A stretch of 64,000 nt of DNA from Cytobacillus sp. S13-E01 (GTDB lineage Bacteria > Bacillota > Bacilli > Bacillales > Bacillaceae_L), in the NCBI RefSeq assembly GCF_029193815.1, contig NZ_JARFVC010000011.1, positions 26,632 through 90,631 on the forward strand, written 5' to 3'. Below, one piece after another: positions 20,492 to 29,420 of the stretch. Position numbers and translations under genes: made by a program. Positions within the stretch are counted from its first letter, which is position 1; every line of letters begins with the position of its first letter. The notes beneath the pieces are model-generated. The model was given only the letters and a program-made list of their open reading frames with translations. It was not told the DNA's origin and did not search any database.

Positions 20492-20502
20492 AGGTTTAGT
20501 GG

Positions 20503-20518
20503 TGCAATCGTTTTCACA
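20503..20518. promoter_or_regulatory. LacI-type operator O1 of the maltodextrin operon
   Basis: GTGCAATCGTTTTCAC, an imperfect palindrome just downstream of the predicted transcription start, so a bound repressor would block initiation. Confidence 0.65.
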
Positions 20519-20523
20519 AAGAT

Positions 20524-20537
20524 GTAAGCGCTAAAAT
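20524..20537 (+). promoter_or_regulatory. Candidate CcpA cre site
   Basis: TGTAAGCGCTAAAA matches the catabolite-responsive element pattern TGWAANCGNTNWCA at most positions. Its place between two operators in the leader suits glucose repression. Confidence 0.6.
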
Positions 20538-20547
20538 TCATCACCCT

Positions 20548-20565
20548 GTGCAATCGATTGTGCAA
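20548..20565. promoter_or_regulatory. LacI-type operator O2 of the maltodextrin operon
   Basis: TGTGCAATCGATTGTGCA with the perfect inner palindrome CAATCGATTG, about 40 bp after O1. Confidence 0.65.
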
Positions 20566-20601
20566 AATAAAATATTTACATAAACAATAGGAGGGGTCAA
20601 A

Positions 20602-21876
20602 ATGAAGAAATTTTTATCGATGTTTATGATTATGGTTTTAGCTTTGGGCTTCTTGGCTGCTTGCGGTCCACAACGTAATGCACAAGAAGAGCCGGCAGAA
20701 GGTGGGGCTAATGAAGAGGCTACAGAAACAGACAAGCCAGAAAAGTTAACGATGTGGGTTAATGATGAAGAAAAACAAAAAGATGCTATTGCTGAAATGG
20801 TTAAAAGTTTTACAGAAGAGTATGGTATTGAAGTTGAAATGACACCAATAAGCATGCTAGATCAAGTTAAAAACCTAGCATTAGATGCACCAGCTGGAAA
20901 AGGTCCAGATGTATTCTTCCAACCACATGATCGAATTGGTGATATTGTAACACAAGGATTAGCAGAACCAGTTACACTTGATAACGCTGGTGACTACAGT
21001 GAAACGGCAATTGATGCAGTAACGTATGATGGTGAAATTTATGGTGTACCACAAGTAGTTGAAACGTATGGTCTTTTTTATAATAAAGATCTATCACCAG
21101 AGGCTCCAAGCACAATGGAAGAGCTAACTGCTCTTGCGTCAAGCCAAACGGATGCTGCTCAAGATAAATATGGCTTCTTAATGGAAGCAGCTAACTTCTA
21201 CTTCGTATATCCTTTCTTTGCTGGATATGGTGGTTATGTATTTAATAAAGAAGGTGGAGCGTATGACGCTTCAGATATCGGACTAGCAAATGAGGGTGCT
21301 GTACAGGGCGGAGAATTAGTACAATCTTGGTTCACTAATGGTTATATTCCTAAAGAGATTACAGGCGATATCATGAATGGTTTATTTACTGGTGGTAAAG
21401 TAGCGGCTGTAATTACAGGTCCTTGGAATATTGCAACATACCGTGATGCTTTAGGTGATAAACTTGCTACTGCACCACTACCATTATTAGAGAATGGTGA
21501 AAACCCAAAATCATTTGTTGGGGTTAAATCATGGATGGTTTCATCTTATTCTGAAAATAAAGAGTGGGCTACAAAGCTTTTACAACACATAACAAATCAA
21601 GAAAATTCAATGTATTATTATGAAAATGCTGGTGAAATGCCTGCAAATCAAGCAGCATTAACCGATGAAAAAATTACAAATGATCCATTAATGAGTGGAT
21701 TTGCAGAGCAAATTGCTTATGGTGAACCAATGCCAAGTATTCCACAAATGCAACAAGTATGGGATCCAATGGGTAGTGCACTTCAATTCATTGCTAATGG
21801 TGATGATGTAAAAGAAGTATTAGAAGAAGCTGTTCAAACGATTAAAGATAACATCGCTGCAAGTGGTGCGAAATAA
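20602..21876 (+). CDS. mdxE: Maltodextrin ABC transporter substrate-binding lipoprotein
   Basis: A 424-residue extracellular solute-binding protein tethered by lipid. The signal peptide ends in the lipobox LAAC with Cys21, followed by a Gln/Glu-rich linker to about residue 45. The two-lobed MalE-type fold shows GKGPDVFFQPHDRIG near 95, a segment common to maltose-binding proteins. It delivers maltodextrins to the MdxF-MdxG permease encoded next. AGGAGGGG upstream is a strong ribosome site. First gene of an operon controlled by two LacI-type operators and a cre site. Confidence 0.93.
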   Translation: MKKFLSMFMIMVLALGFLAACGPQRNAQEEPAEGGANEEATETDKPEKLTMWVNDEEKQKDAIAEMVKSFTEEYGIEVEMTPISMLDQVKNLALDAPAGKGPDVFFQPHDRIGDIVTQGLAEPVTLDNAGDYSETAIDAVTYDGEIYGVPQVVETYGLFYNKDLSPEAPSTMEELTALASSQTDAAQDKYGFLMEAANFYFVYPFFAGYGGYVFNKEGGAYDASDIGLANEGAVQGGELVQSWFTNGYIPKEITGDIMNGLFTGGKVAAVITGPWNIATYRDALGDKLATAPLPLLENGENPKSFVGVKSWMVSSYSENKEWATKLLQHITNQENSMYYYENAGEMPANQAALTDEKITNDPLMSGFAEQIAYGEPMPSIPQMQQVWDPMGSALQFIANGDDVKEVLEEAVQTIKDNIAASGAK

Positions 21877-21950
21877 TCATTAAATGAGTATAGGGTGGAT
21901 AGAGAGAAATCTTTCTATCCACCATTATTCATTAACCAGGAGGATTACCG

Positions 21951-23240
21951 ATGTCTGACCAAATAGTGAAACATAAAGGACATAATCCCAAAATAGCTAT
22001 CGTGCTATCAATCCTGTTTGCAGGATTAGGTCAGTTTTATAATCGTAGATTTTTAAAAGGATTCTTTTTAATCATTATAGAAGCGGCCTTCTTAATAACA
22101 TTTTATAATTTCTTGAATATAGGAGTATGGGGAATTGTAACGTTAGGGGAAATCCCAAAGATTGACCACTCTATCTTTTTATTAATTCAAGGACTTGTTT
22201 CGGTTATAATAATTGGCTTTGCGTTAGTTCTTTACTATTTTAATATTATAGATGCTCGGAGAGACGCAATCAAAATACAAGAAGGAACAAAAATTCCGTC
22301 AATCAAGGAATCATTATTAAAAGCATGGGATGCTGGATTCCCTTACATTTTAGTAACACCCGGCCTAGTACTTCTAATTTTCATCGTCGTACTACCATTA
22401 TTATTTATGGTTTCGCTTGCCTTCACAGACTATAACTTATACAATTCACCACCGCGAAACTTATTAAACTGGGTAGGATTTGATAACTTTGTAAATCTGG
22501 TATCGATTCCAATATGGCAAAATACATTTTTTAGCGTATTTTCTTGGACCATTGTTTGGACTGTAGTTGCAACTACATCTCAAATCGTTTTAGGGCTATT
22601 CTTAGCATTGTTAGTGAATGATTCACGGATTAAATTTAAACGTGCTATAAGAACATTGTTGATTTTACCTTGGGCGGTCCCAGCTTTTGTAACGATCCTA
22701 GTTTTTGCTGCGATGTTTAATGATAAATTTGGTGCAATCAATAGAGATATACTAAGTCAAATTGGTGTTATGATACCATGGTTAACCGATCCATTTTGGG
22801 CGAAAATAGCGTTAATCATGATTCAAACCTGGTTGGGCTTTCCATTTGTATTCGCTCTGTTCACAGGGATATTGCAAAGTATTTCAAAGGATTGGTATGA
22901 GGCTGCAGATGTTGATGGCGGGACGAGATTCCAGAAATTCCGTTTTATAACATTACCACACGTCTTATATGCAACTGCGCCATTATTAATCATGCAATAC
23001 GCAGGGAATTTTAATAACTTCAATATTATTTACTTATTTAATGATGGAGGACCAGCAGTACGAGGTCAGAACGCCGGTGGAACCGACATCCTTATTTCGT
23101 GGGTGTATGACTTAACCTTTACAACAAATAACTATAACATGGCAGCAGCCATTTCCATCATTATTGGATTACTAGTAAGTGGATTTGCGTTCTATCAATT
23201 CCGTAAAACTCGTTCGTTTAAAGAGGAGGGGAATATTTAA
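21951..23240 (+). CDS. mdxF: Maltodextrin ABC transporter permease, MalF type
   Basis: A 429-residue membrane permease. An extra N-terminal helix pair (LSILFAGLGQFYNRRF) precedes the usual six-helix core. The coupling EAA loop is YEAADVDGGTRFQKF near residue 320, which docks the ATPase. It forms the translocation channel with MdxG. The start follows AGGAGG. The stop overlaps the mdxG start by one base (TAATG), so translation is coupled. The operon has no ATP-binding subunit, so a shared ATPase such as MsmX elsewhere must serve it (inference). Confidence 0.93.
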   Translation: MSDQIVKHKGHNPKIAIVLSILFAGLGQFYNRRFLKGFFLIIIEAAFLITFYNFLNIGVWGIVTLGEIPKIDHSIFLLIQGLVSVIIIGFALVLYYFNIIDARRDAIKIQEGTKIPSIKESLLKAWDAGFPYILVTPGLVLLIFIVVLPLLFMVSLAFTDYNLYNSPPRNLLNWVGFDNFVNLVSIPIWQNTFFSVFSWTIVWTVVATTSQIVLGLFLALLVNDSRIKFKRAIRTLLILPWAVPAFVTILVFAAMFNDKFGAINRDILSQIGVMIPWLTDPFWAKIALIMIQTWLGFPFVFALFTGILQSISKDWYEAADVDGGTRFQKFRFITLPHVLYATAPLLIMQYAGNFNNFNIIYLFNDGGPAVRGQNAGGTDILISWVYDLTFTTNNYNMAAAISIIIGLLVSGFAFYQFRKTRSFKEEGNI

Positions 23241-24082
23241 TGAATGCAAAATTAAAGTCGAAAATAGAAGTTTCATTAATATATCTGTTTTTATTGATTA
23301 TGTTTGTAATCATTGCTTATCCTTTGCTTTGGACAATTGCGATGTCATTAAACCCTGGGACAAGTCTTTACTCTGCTTCAATTATTCCAGAACGAATAAC
23401 CTTTGAACATTATAGATGGCTATTCTTTGATCCGAAAAGTGATTATTTAATATGGTATAAAAACAGTATTTTTGTAGCTGTAATTAACTCATTTGTTTCC
23501 GTTTTTATTACAGCATTAATAGCATATGCATTTTCTAGATATCGGTTTGTTGGAAGAAAATACGGTTTATACGCATTTTTAATTTTACAAATGTTCCCGT
23601 CATTAATGGCGATGGTTGCATTGTATATCCTTTTAAATATGCTTGGATTACTAAATACATTGTGGGGCCTAATTTTAATTTACGTGGGTGGTCAAATTCC
23701 ATTTAATGCATGGTTGGTAAAAGGGTATTTTGATACAATTCCTAAAGAGCTAGATGAAGCAGCACGTATGGATGGAGCAGGACACTTCGGCGTATTCTTT
23801 AAAATTATGCTACCGCTTGCTAAACCAATTCTTGCGGTTGTTGCATTATTTAACTTTATGGCGCCATTTACAGATTATTTACTACCGAGTATTGTAATCC
23901 GTGATGCAGATAAGTTTACATTAGCACTGGGATTATTTAACTTTATTAATGATAAATTTTCTAACAATTTTACAGTATTTGCTGCAGGTTCAATTTTAAT
24001 TGCACTACCAATTGCTTTAGTATTCCTGTTCCTACAAAAATATTTAATTTCAGGTTTGACTGCTGGTGGTACAAAAGGATAA
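23240..24082 (+). CDS. mdxG: Maltodextrin ABC transporter permease, MalG type
   Basis: A 280-residue permease with six predicted helices, the second half of the maltodextrin channel. The EAA loop reads DEAARMDGAGHFGVFF near residue 172. The C-terminal SGLTAGGTKG tail is typical of MalG proteins. It overlaps mdxF by one base and is followed after 44 bases by the alpha-amylase gene, so import and extracellular digestion are co-expressed. Confidence 0.94.
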   Translation: MNAKLKSKIEVSLIYLFLLIMFVIIAYPLLWTIAMSLNPGTSLYSASIIPERITFEHYRWLFFDPKSDYLIWYKNSIFVAVINSFVSVFITALIAYAFSRYRFVGRKYGLYAFLILQMFPSLMAMVALYILLNMLGLLNTLWGLILIYVGGQIPFNAWLVKGYFDTIPKELDEAARMDGAGHFGVFFKIMLPLAKPILAVVALFNFMAPFTDYLLPSIVIRDADKFTLALGLFNFINDKFSNNFTVFAAGSILIALPIALVFLFLQKYLISGLTAGGTKG

Positions 24083-24126
24083 TCTTAAAGGCGTGAATAT
24101 AAAAATGATGAATAGGGGGAGCGGAG

Positions 24127-25659
24127 ATGAATAAACGTGTGATATCACTGTTTCTAATTCCGTTTCTTCTTTTTTACGCCTTGCCGGTTCAAGCCGTAGA
24201 AAATGAAGAACGTAGTTGGCAGGAAGAAATAATGTATTTTATTATGGTGGACCGTTTTAATAATGGTGATCCTACAAATGATTATGAGGTAGACCGTAAT
24301 GACCCAAAAGCCTATCAAGGTGGAGATATAAAAGGGATAACAGCAAAACTTGACTACATAAAAGGGATGGGGTTTACGGCAATTTGGTTAACACCTATTT
24401 TTAAAAATGAACCGAAGGGATACCATGGTTACTGGACCGAAGACTTTTATGAAGTTGAAGAAAACTTTGGAACTCTAGAGGATTTCAAAGAGCTAGTCAA
24501 TGAGGCTCATAAACGTGATATAAAGGTAGTCCTTGACTTTGTTGTTAATCATACAGGCTACCAAAACCCATGGTTAGAGGATCCTGACAAACAGGATTGG
24601 TTTCATGAAAGAAAAGATATTATCAATTGGAATAGTCAAGAACAAATTGAAAACAGACAACTATATGGATTGCCTGATTTGGCACAAGAAAACCCTGAAA
24701 CAAAAGAATACTTACTAGAGGTTGCAAAATGGTGGATTCAAGAAACAGATATTGATGGGTATCGTCTCGATACAGTACGTCATGTACCAAAATGGTTCTG
24801 GGAAGAGTTTGCAACTGCCGTAAAATCAGTAAAAGAAGATTTCTTTTTACTTGGTGAGGTATGGGATGATGATCCAAGTTATGTAGCAGATTATACTAAA
24901 ACGGGAATTGACTCTGTAGTTGACTATCCTTTTTTTAATGAAGCTGCACGGGTGTTTAGTTCCCCAGATCAATCTTTAGATCGTCTTGATACAGTCTGGC
25001 AACGAAATAAGACTCTTTATGAAAATCCTTATATACTTGGGAATTTCATTGATAACCATGACAATGTTCGTTTTACTAGAAGAGCGTTACAACAACAGGA
25101 GAATCCAATAACTAGATTAAAGCTCGCTCTTTCATATTTATACACAGCACCTGGCATTCCAATTGTGTACTATGGCACCGAAATTGCAATGGATGGTGGA
25201 GAAGACCCTGATAATAGAAGATTAATGGATTTTCGTACCGACGATGAGTTAGTAAATTATATAACTAAATTAAGTAACCTAAGAAAAAATAATTCTGCAT
25301 TAACTGAAGGCGATTTCGAATTACTTCATGATGATAAAGGAATGGCTGTTTTTAAACGAACAAATGAAGATAACACAATTATTATCGCAATCAACAATTC
25401 ATCCGAATCAAAAAGGTTTGACCTTTCAAATGAGGTTATTGAGCCTAATATGCAATTGACAGGAACATTAACTGATGATGTTATCCCTGGAAATTCGGAT
25501 GGATACACAATTATATTAGACCGTGAATTGGCAGAGGTTTATGTACTTACTGAAAAACAAGGTGCAAATATTCCTATTATTAGCGTTTTTATTCTAGTTC
25601 CTCTCGCAACAGTTGGATTTTTCTTACTGAATAGAAGGAGACTAAAGAAAAAGGATTAG
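24127..25659 (+). CDS. Alpha-amylase, GH13, with C-terminal membrane anchor
   Basis: A 510-residue secreted GH13 amylase. A signal peptide covers residues 1-23 (cut near VQA-VE). The barrel carries the catalytic triad Asp215 (GYRLDTVRH), Glu244 (LLGEVWD) and Asp312 (IDNHDN). At the end, residues about 483-503 are hydrophobic and followed by RRRLKKKD, a typical stop-transfer anchor with a positive cytoplasmic tail. The enzyme should therefore stay on the outer face of the membrane beside the transporter, feeding maltodextrins to MdxE. GGGGAGCGG precedes the start. Membrane tethering is inferred from sequence. Confidence 0.92.
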   Translation: MNKRVISLFLIPFLLFYALPVQAVENEERSWQEEIMYFIMVDRFNNGDPTNDYEVDRNDPKAYQGGDIKGITAKLDYIKGMGFTAIWLTPIFKNEPKGYHGYWTEDFYEVEENFGTLEDFKELVNEAHKRDIKVVLDFVVNHTGYQNPWLEDPDKQDWFHERKDIINWNSQEQIENRQLYGLPDLAQENPETKEYLLEVAKWWIQETDIDGYRLDTVRHVPKWFWEEFATAVKSVKEDFFLLGEVWDDDPSYVADYTKTGIDSVVDYPFFNEAARVFSSPDQSLDRLDTVWQRNKTLYENPYILGNFIDNHDNVRFTRRALQQQENPITRLKLALSYLYTAPGIPIVYYGTEIAMDGGEDPDNRRLMDFRTDDELVNYITKLSNLRKNNSALTEGDFELLHDDKGMAVFKRTNEDNTIIIAINNSSESKRFDLSNEVIEPNMQLTGTLTDDVIPGNSDGYTIILDRELAEVYVLTEKQGANIPIISVFILVPLATVGFFLLNRRRLKKKD

Positions 25660-25676
25660 TAACATGGAGGTAAAGT

Positions 25677-28043
25677 ATGTTAGAAGATACAAGTTTTGCG
25701 ATTCATCCAGGGCAAAAAAAAACACTGGAAAATACAACATATCATGATGTCGGCAATTTATTAAACTTTGAGGAGACAAAAGGGGTCTATACATTTTCTT
25801 GTGATGCCGGCTATGTCACACTTTTATTTTACAGGCAAGATATTGTACGTATTATTATGAATCCTTTTGAGAAACCATCTGTAAAGTCGAGTGTTGCATT
25901 AGTAAAAGAGCCAGAAAAAGTTAATGTTGAAGTTGTCGAAAACGAAGTGGAGATCGCCCTTTCTACTGGGAAATTAGCCATTAAAATCTTAAAGACTCCA
26001 TTTCGGGTAAGTATTTATGATGGAACTGGTACACTGTTAGTCAGAGAAACGGTAAAAGGAATGGGGTACAAAGAAAATCGTGAAGTGATCTGTTTTAAGG
26101 AGATGTCTGAAAATGATCATTTTTATGGCTTTGGTGAAAAAAGCGGGTTCTTAGATAAACGTGGCGAAAAAATGACAATGTGGAACACAGATGTGTATGC
26201 CCCCCATAATCCAGAAACAGATGCGTTGTATGAGTCAATTCCTTATTTTATGACTTTGCGAAACGGAAATGCCCATGGAATTTTCTTTGATAATACCTTT
26301 AAAACAACGTTTGATTTACGAACAGAAACAGATACATTTTCCTTTCATGCTGAGGGAGGGCAATTAGATTATTATGTACTAGCAGGGCCAACTCCCAAAG
26401 CTGTCCTTGAGCAATATACAGACCTGACTGGGAGGGCGCCAATCCCGCCAAAATGGGCGATAGGCTACCATCAATCACGTTATAGCTATGAAACAGAGCA
26501 AGAGGTTCGTGAATTAGCCAAAACGTTTTTAGAAAAAAACATTCCATTAGATGTAATCTACCTTGATATACATTATATGGATGGCTATCGTGTTTTTTCC
26601 TTTGACAAGGACCGCTTCCCAACACCTGATAAAATGATCAAGGATTTGAAAAATGCTGGTATTCGCATTGTACCAATCGTTGACCCAGGAGTTAAGGAAG
26701 ATCCAGAATATAAAATATATCAAGAGGGTATTAGAAATGATCTATTTTGTAAGTATATCGAAGGAAATATATACTTTGGTGAGGTATGGCCTGGAAACAG
26801 TGCTTTCCCGGATTTCACTACGAAGAAAGCGCGTGAATGGTGGGGAGATAAGCATTCATTTTATACTGATTTAGGGATTGAAGGAATTTGGAATGACATG
26901 AACGAACCAGCAGTCTTTAATGAAACAAAGACAATGGATTTAAAAGTATTGCATGATAATGAAGGTGACCCACGTACTCATAGAGAGCTTCATAATATTT
27001 ATGGTTTAATGATGGGTGAAGCGACCTATGAGGGAATGAAAAAGCAGTTATCTGGTAAACGACCATTTTTATTGACCCGTGCTGGTTATTCTGGTGTGCA
27101 GAGATATGCGGCTGTCTGGACAGGTGACAATCGTAGCTTTTGGGAGCATCTTCAAATGTCATTGCCTATGGTGATGAATTTAGGATTATCTGGTATTCCT
27201 TTTACAGGTCCTGATGTTGGGGGCTTTGCACATGATTCAAATGGTGAGCTTTTAGCTAGATGGACACAAGTTGGAGCATTTACTCCATATTTCCGTAACC
27301 ACAGTGCTATAGGGTTTGCCAGACAAGAGCCATGGTCATTTGGGGTAAAATACGAAGAGGTTATTAAGAAATATATCCAGCTTCGATATCAATGGATGCC
27401 TCAATTGTACAGTTTGTTTGCAGAAGCAAATGAAACAGGAACTCCTGTAGTACGACCTTTAATGATGGGGTATCCAAATGATGAACATACATTTAATTTA
27501 TCAGATCAGTTTATGTTTGGTGATAATGTCATCATTGCACCAATTATGACTCCAGGCACAACCCACCGTGCTGTCTACTTACCTGAGGATATTTGGGTGA
27601 ATTATTGGACAGACGAAGTGCTAGAAGGTGGTACACATCACCTTATCCAAGCAGATTTAGAAATACTACCGATTTTTATAAAACAAGGAACGATGATTGC
27701 TCATGGTGAAGTTAAACAATCATCAGACTATATTGATGAAAAGTTAACGATTCATCTCTATACCAGTTCAGAAGGGTCTTCTCTCTTTACACTATATGAA
27801 GATGATGGCAAGACCTTTGATTATGAAAAGGGTGCATTTCTTCGTAAAACAATAAAAGCAGAGTTTCAGCAAAATAAGTTAGAACTTACAATTGAAGACG
27901 AAGGATCATACACACCAACATGGAAACACCTAGAGCTAAAACTACACAATAGCACAGAAAATTTGAAAGTAAATGTGAACGGTAAAGAGATCAGTGAAAA
28001 AGAGTATGATAGAAAAGTAAATGTAGTGACTTGTATCCTTTGA
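25677..28043 (+). CDS. Alpha-glucosidase, GH31
   Basis: A 788-residue GH31 enzyme without signal peptide, so it acts on imported maltose and maltodextrins, releasing glucose. The catalytic nucleophile is Asp407 in GIWNDMNEP and the acid/base is Asp484 in WTGDNRSFW. The N-terminal beta-sandwich (1-250) with FYGFGEKSG near 153 and the C-terminal beta domains (from about 590) match family length. GGAGG stands seven bases before the ATG. It begins 17 bases after the amylase stop, the last enzyme gene of the operon. Confidence 0.94.
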   Translation: MLEDTSFAIHPGQKKTLENTTYHDVGNLLNFEETKGVYTFSCDAGYVTLLFYRQDIVRIIMNPFEKPSVKSSVALVKEPEKVNVEVVENEVEIALSTGKLAIKILKTPFRVSIYDGTGTLLVRETVKGMGYKENREVICFKEMSENDHFYGFGEKSGFLDKRGEKMTMWNTDVYAPHNPETDALYESIPYFMTLRNGNAHGIFFDNTFKTTFDLRTETDTFSFHAEGGQLDYYVLAGPTPKAVLEQYTDLTGRAPIPPKWAIGYHQSRYSYETEQEVRELAKTFLEKNIPLDVIYLDIHYMDGYRVFSFDKDRFPTPDKMIKDLKNAGIRIVPIVDPGVKEDPEYKIYQEGIRNDLFCKYIEGNIYFGEVWPGNSAFPDFTTKKAREWWGDKHSFYTDLGIEGIWNDMNEPAVFNETKTMDLKVLHDNEGDPRTHRELHNIYGLMMGEATYEGMKKQLSGKRPFLLTRAGYSGVQRYAAVWTGDNRSFWEHLQMSLPMVMNLGLSGIPFTGPDVGGFAHDSNGELLARWTQVGAFTPYFRNHSAIGFARQEPWSFGVKYEEVIKKYIQLRYQWMPQLYSLFAEANETGTPVVRPLMMGYPNDEHTFNLSDQFMFGDNVIIAPIMTPGTTHRAVYLPEDIWVNYWTDEVLEGGTHHLIQADLEILPIFIKQGTMIAHGEVKQSSDYIDEKLTIHLYTSSEGSSLFTLYEDDGKTFDYEKGAFLRKTIKAEFQQNKLELTIEDEGSYTPTWKHLELKLHNSTENLKVNVNGKEISEKEYDRKVNVVTCIL

Positions 28044-28200
28044 TATTTAGCCAATTAGGGTGTCAGATATGACTCTTTCACCTATCTTTTACAGGAATAA
28101 AGTGGAACTAATAATTTTGTGTAAAACCACTCATTTGAATAAGAAATATAGTAAAATAAATTAAAATGGATGTTGCCGAAAGAGAGGAAGTTGCGTTCTG

Positions 28201-29238
28201 ATGACAGTTACAATTAAAGATGTAGCAAAACTTGCTAAGGTTGCTCCGTCAACGGTATCTAGAGTAATTGCCAACAATCCTCGGATTAGTGATAAAACAA
28301 AAGAGCGAGTAAGAGAAGCGATGAAAGAGCTAGGTTATCATCCGAATTTTATAGCTAGGAGCTTAGCTAGTAAGTCAACACAATCGATTGGGCTAGTTAT
28401 GCCAAGTTCAGCAGATAAAGTCTTTCAGAATCCTTTCTTTCCAGAAGTTATTCGCGGAATTAGTAAGGGAGCACATGAAAAACAATATTCATTGCATATG
28501 TCAACAGGTGAAACTGAAGATGAGATTTTTGACGGTCTCATCCAAATGGTACAGGGACGTCGAGTTGACGGAGTCGTTCTTTTATACTCGCGCTTTGATG
28601 ACGAAGTTGTATCTTATTTACAAAAAAGAAATTTCCCCTTTGTTGTAATTGGAAAACCGTATAAAAATATAGAGGAAATCAATCATGTAGATAATGATAA
28701 TTACCGAGCTTCTAAGGAAATCACAGAATACCTAATTGGTTTAGGTCATGAACGAATTGCTTTTGTTGGTGGAAACTTAAATTTTGTTGTGACAATAGAT
28801 CGATTATTAGGATATGAAAAGGCTATTCGAAATTCGGGTCTAACGTACCGAGATGAATACATTAGCCATGAAGAATTTTTAAAAGAAGGTGGCCAAGAGG
28901 CGATTACAGAGTTATTGTCTTTAGAAGAGCCTCCTACTGCTCTGGTTGTTGCTGATGACTTGATGGCACTGGGAATATTGGGTAAGCTTGATGAAATGGG
29001 TAAGGTTGTCCCGGAGGATATTTCTGTGATTAGTTTTAATAACGTACTTTTAACAGAAATATCTAGACCACCGTTAACGTCAGTAGACATTAATATTTTT
29101 CGGTTGGGTTACGAAGCAGCTAAAAGTTTAATACAGCTAGCGGAAAATCCTAACGAAACAGTAAAACGTATTATTGTGCCATATAAAGTTATAAAGAGAC
29201 AATCATGTGGTGTAGTTAATAAAATGCCAATAATTTAA
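28201..29238 (+). CDS. malR: LacI-family regulator of maltodextrin genes
   Basis: A 345-residue repressor. The N-terminal helix-turn-helix (VTIKDVAKLAKVAPSTVSRVI) and hinge helix (NFIARSLASKSTQSIGLV, residues 49-66) bind the palindromes, and the periplasmic-binding-protein-like domain senses a sugar. It is closest in style to MalR/YvdE. The operators near 20.36, 20.51 and 20.56 kb are its probable targets. It follows the alpha-glucosidase by 157 bases with its own GAGGAAG ribosome site, and may have its own promoter. Confidence 0.88.
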   Translation: MTVTIKDVAKLAKVAPSTVSRVIANNPRISDKTKERVREAMKELGYHPNFIARSLASKSTQSIGLVMPSSADKVFQNPFFPEVIRGISKGAHEKQYSLHMSTGETEDEIFDGLIQMVQGRRVDGVVLLYSRFDDEVVSYLQKRNFPFVVIGKPYKNIEEINHVDNDNYRASKEITEYLIGLGHERIAFVGGNLNFVVTIDRLLGYEKAIRNSGLTYRDEYISHEEFLKEGGQEAITELLSLEEPPTALVVADDLMALGILGKLDEMGKVVPEDISVISFNNVLLTEISRPPLTSVDINIFRLGYEAAKSLIQLAENPNETVKRIIVPYKVIKRQSCGVVNKMPII

Positions 29239-29282
29239 AGAAGCGAAGTGGACAGGATATAGCTGTTTGCTTCGCTTTGTTA
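29238..29282 (+). terminator. Terminator of malR
   Basis: AAGCGAAG / CTTCGCTT outer stem with an inner ACAG/CTGT pair, followed by a short T run. Confidence 0.6.
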
Positions 29283-29377
29283 ATGCTGTTTCCCTTTTAT
29301 AAACGCTTCTGCAAAGAAACAAAGACCAGCACTTATTATTAGCAATGATAAAAATTATGATGAGTAGAAAACTAAAT

Positions 29378-29410
29378 ACGGGTCAAAACCCCAAAATGGA
29401 TTTGACCCGT
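29378..29410 (-). terminator. Terminator of the yitJ-metH operon
   Basis: ACGGGTCAAA / TTTGACCCGT stem just after the metH stop codon on the minus strand. Confidence 0.8.
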
Positions 29411-29420
29411 ACGCATATAT

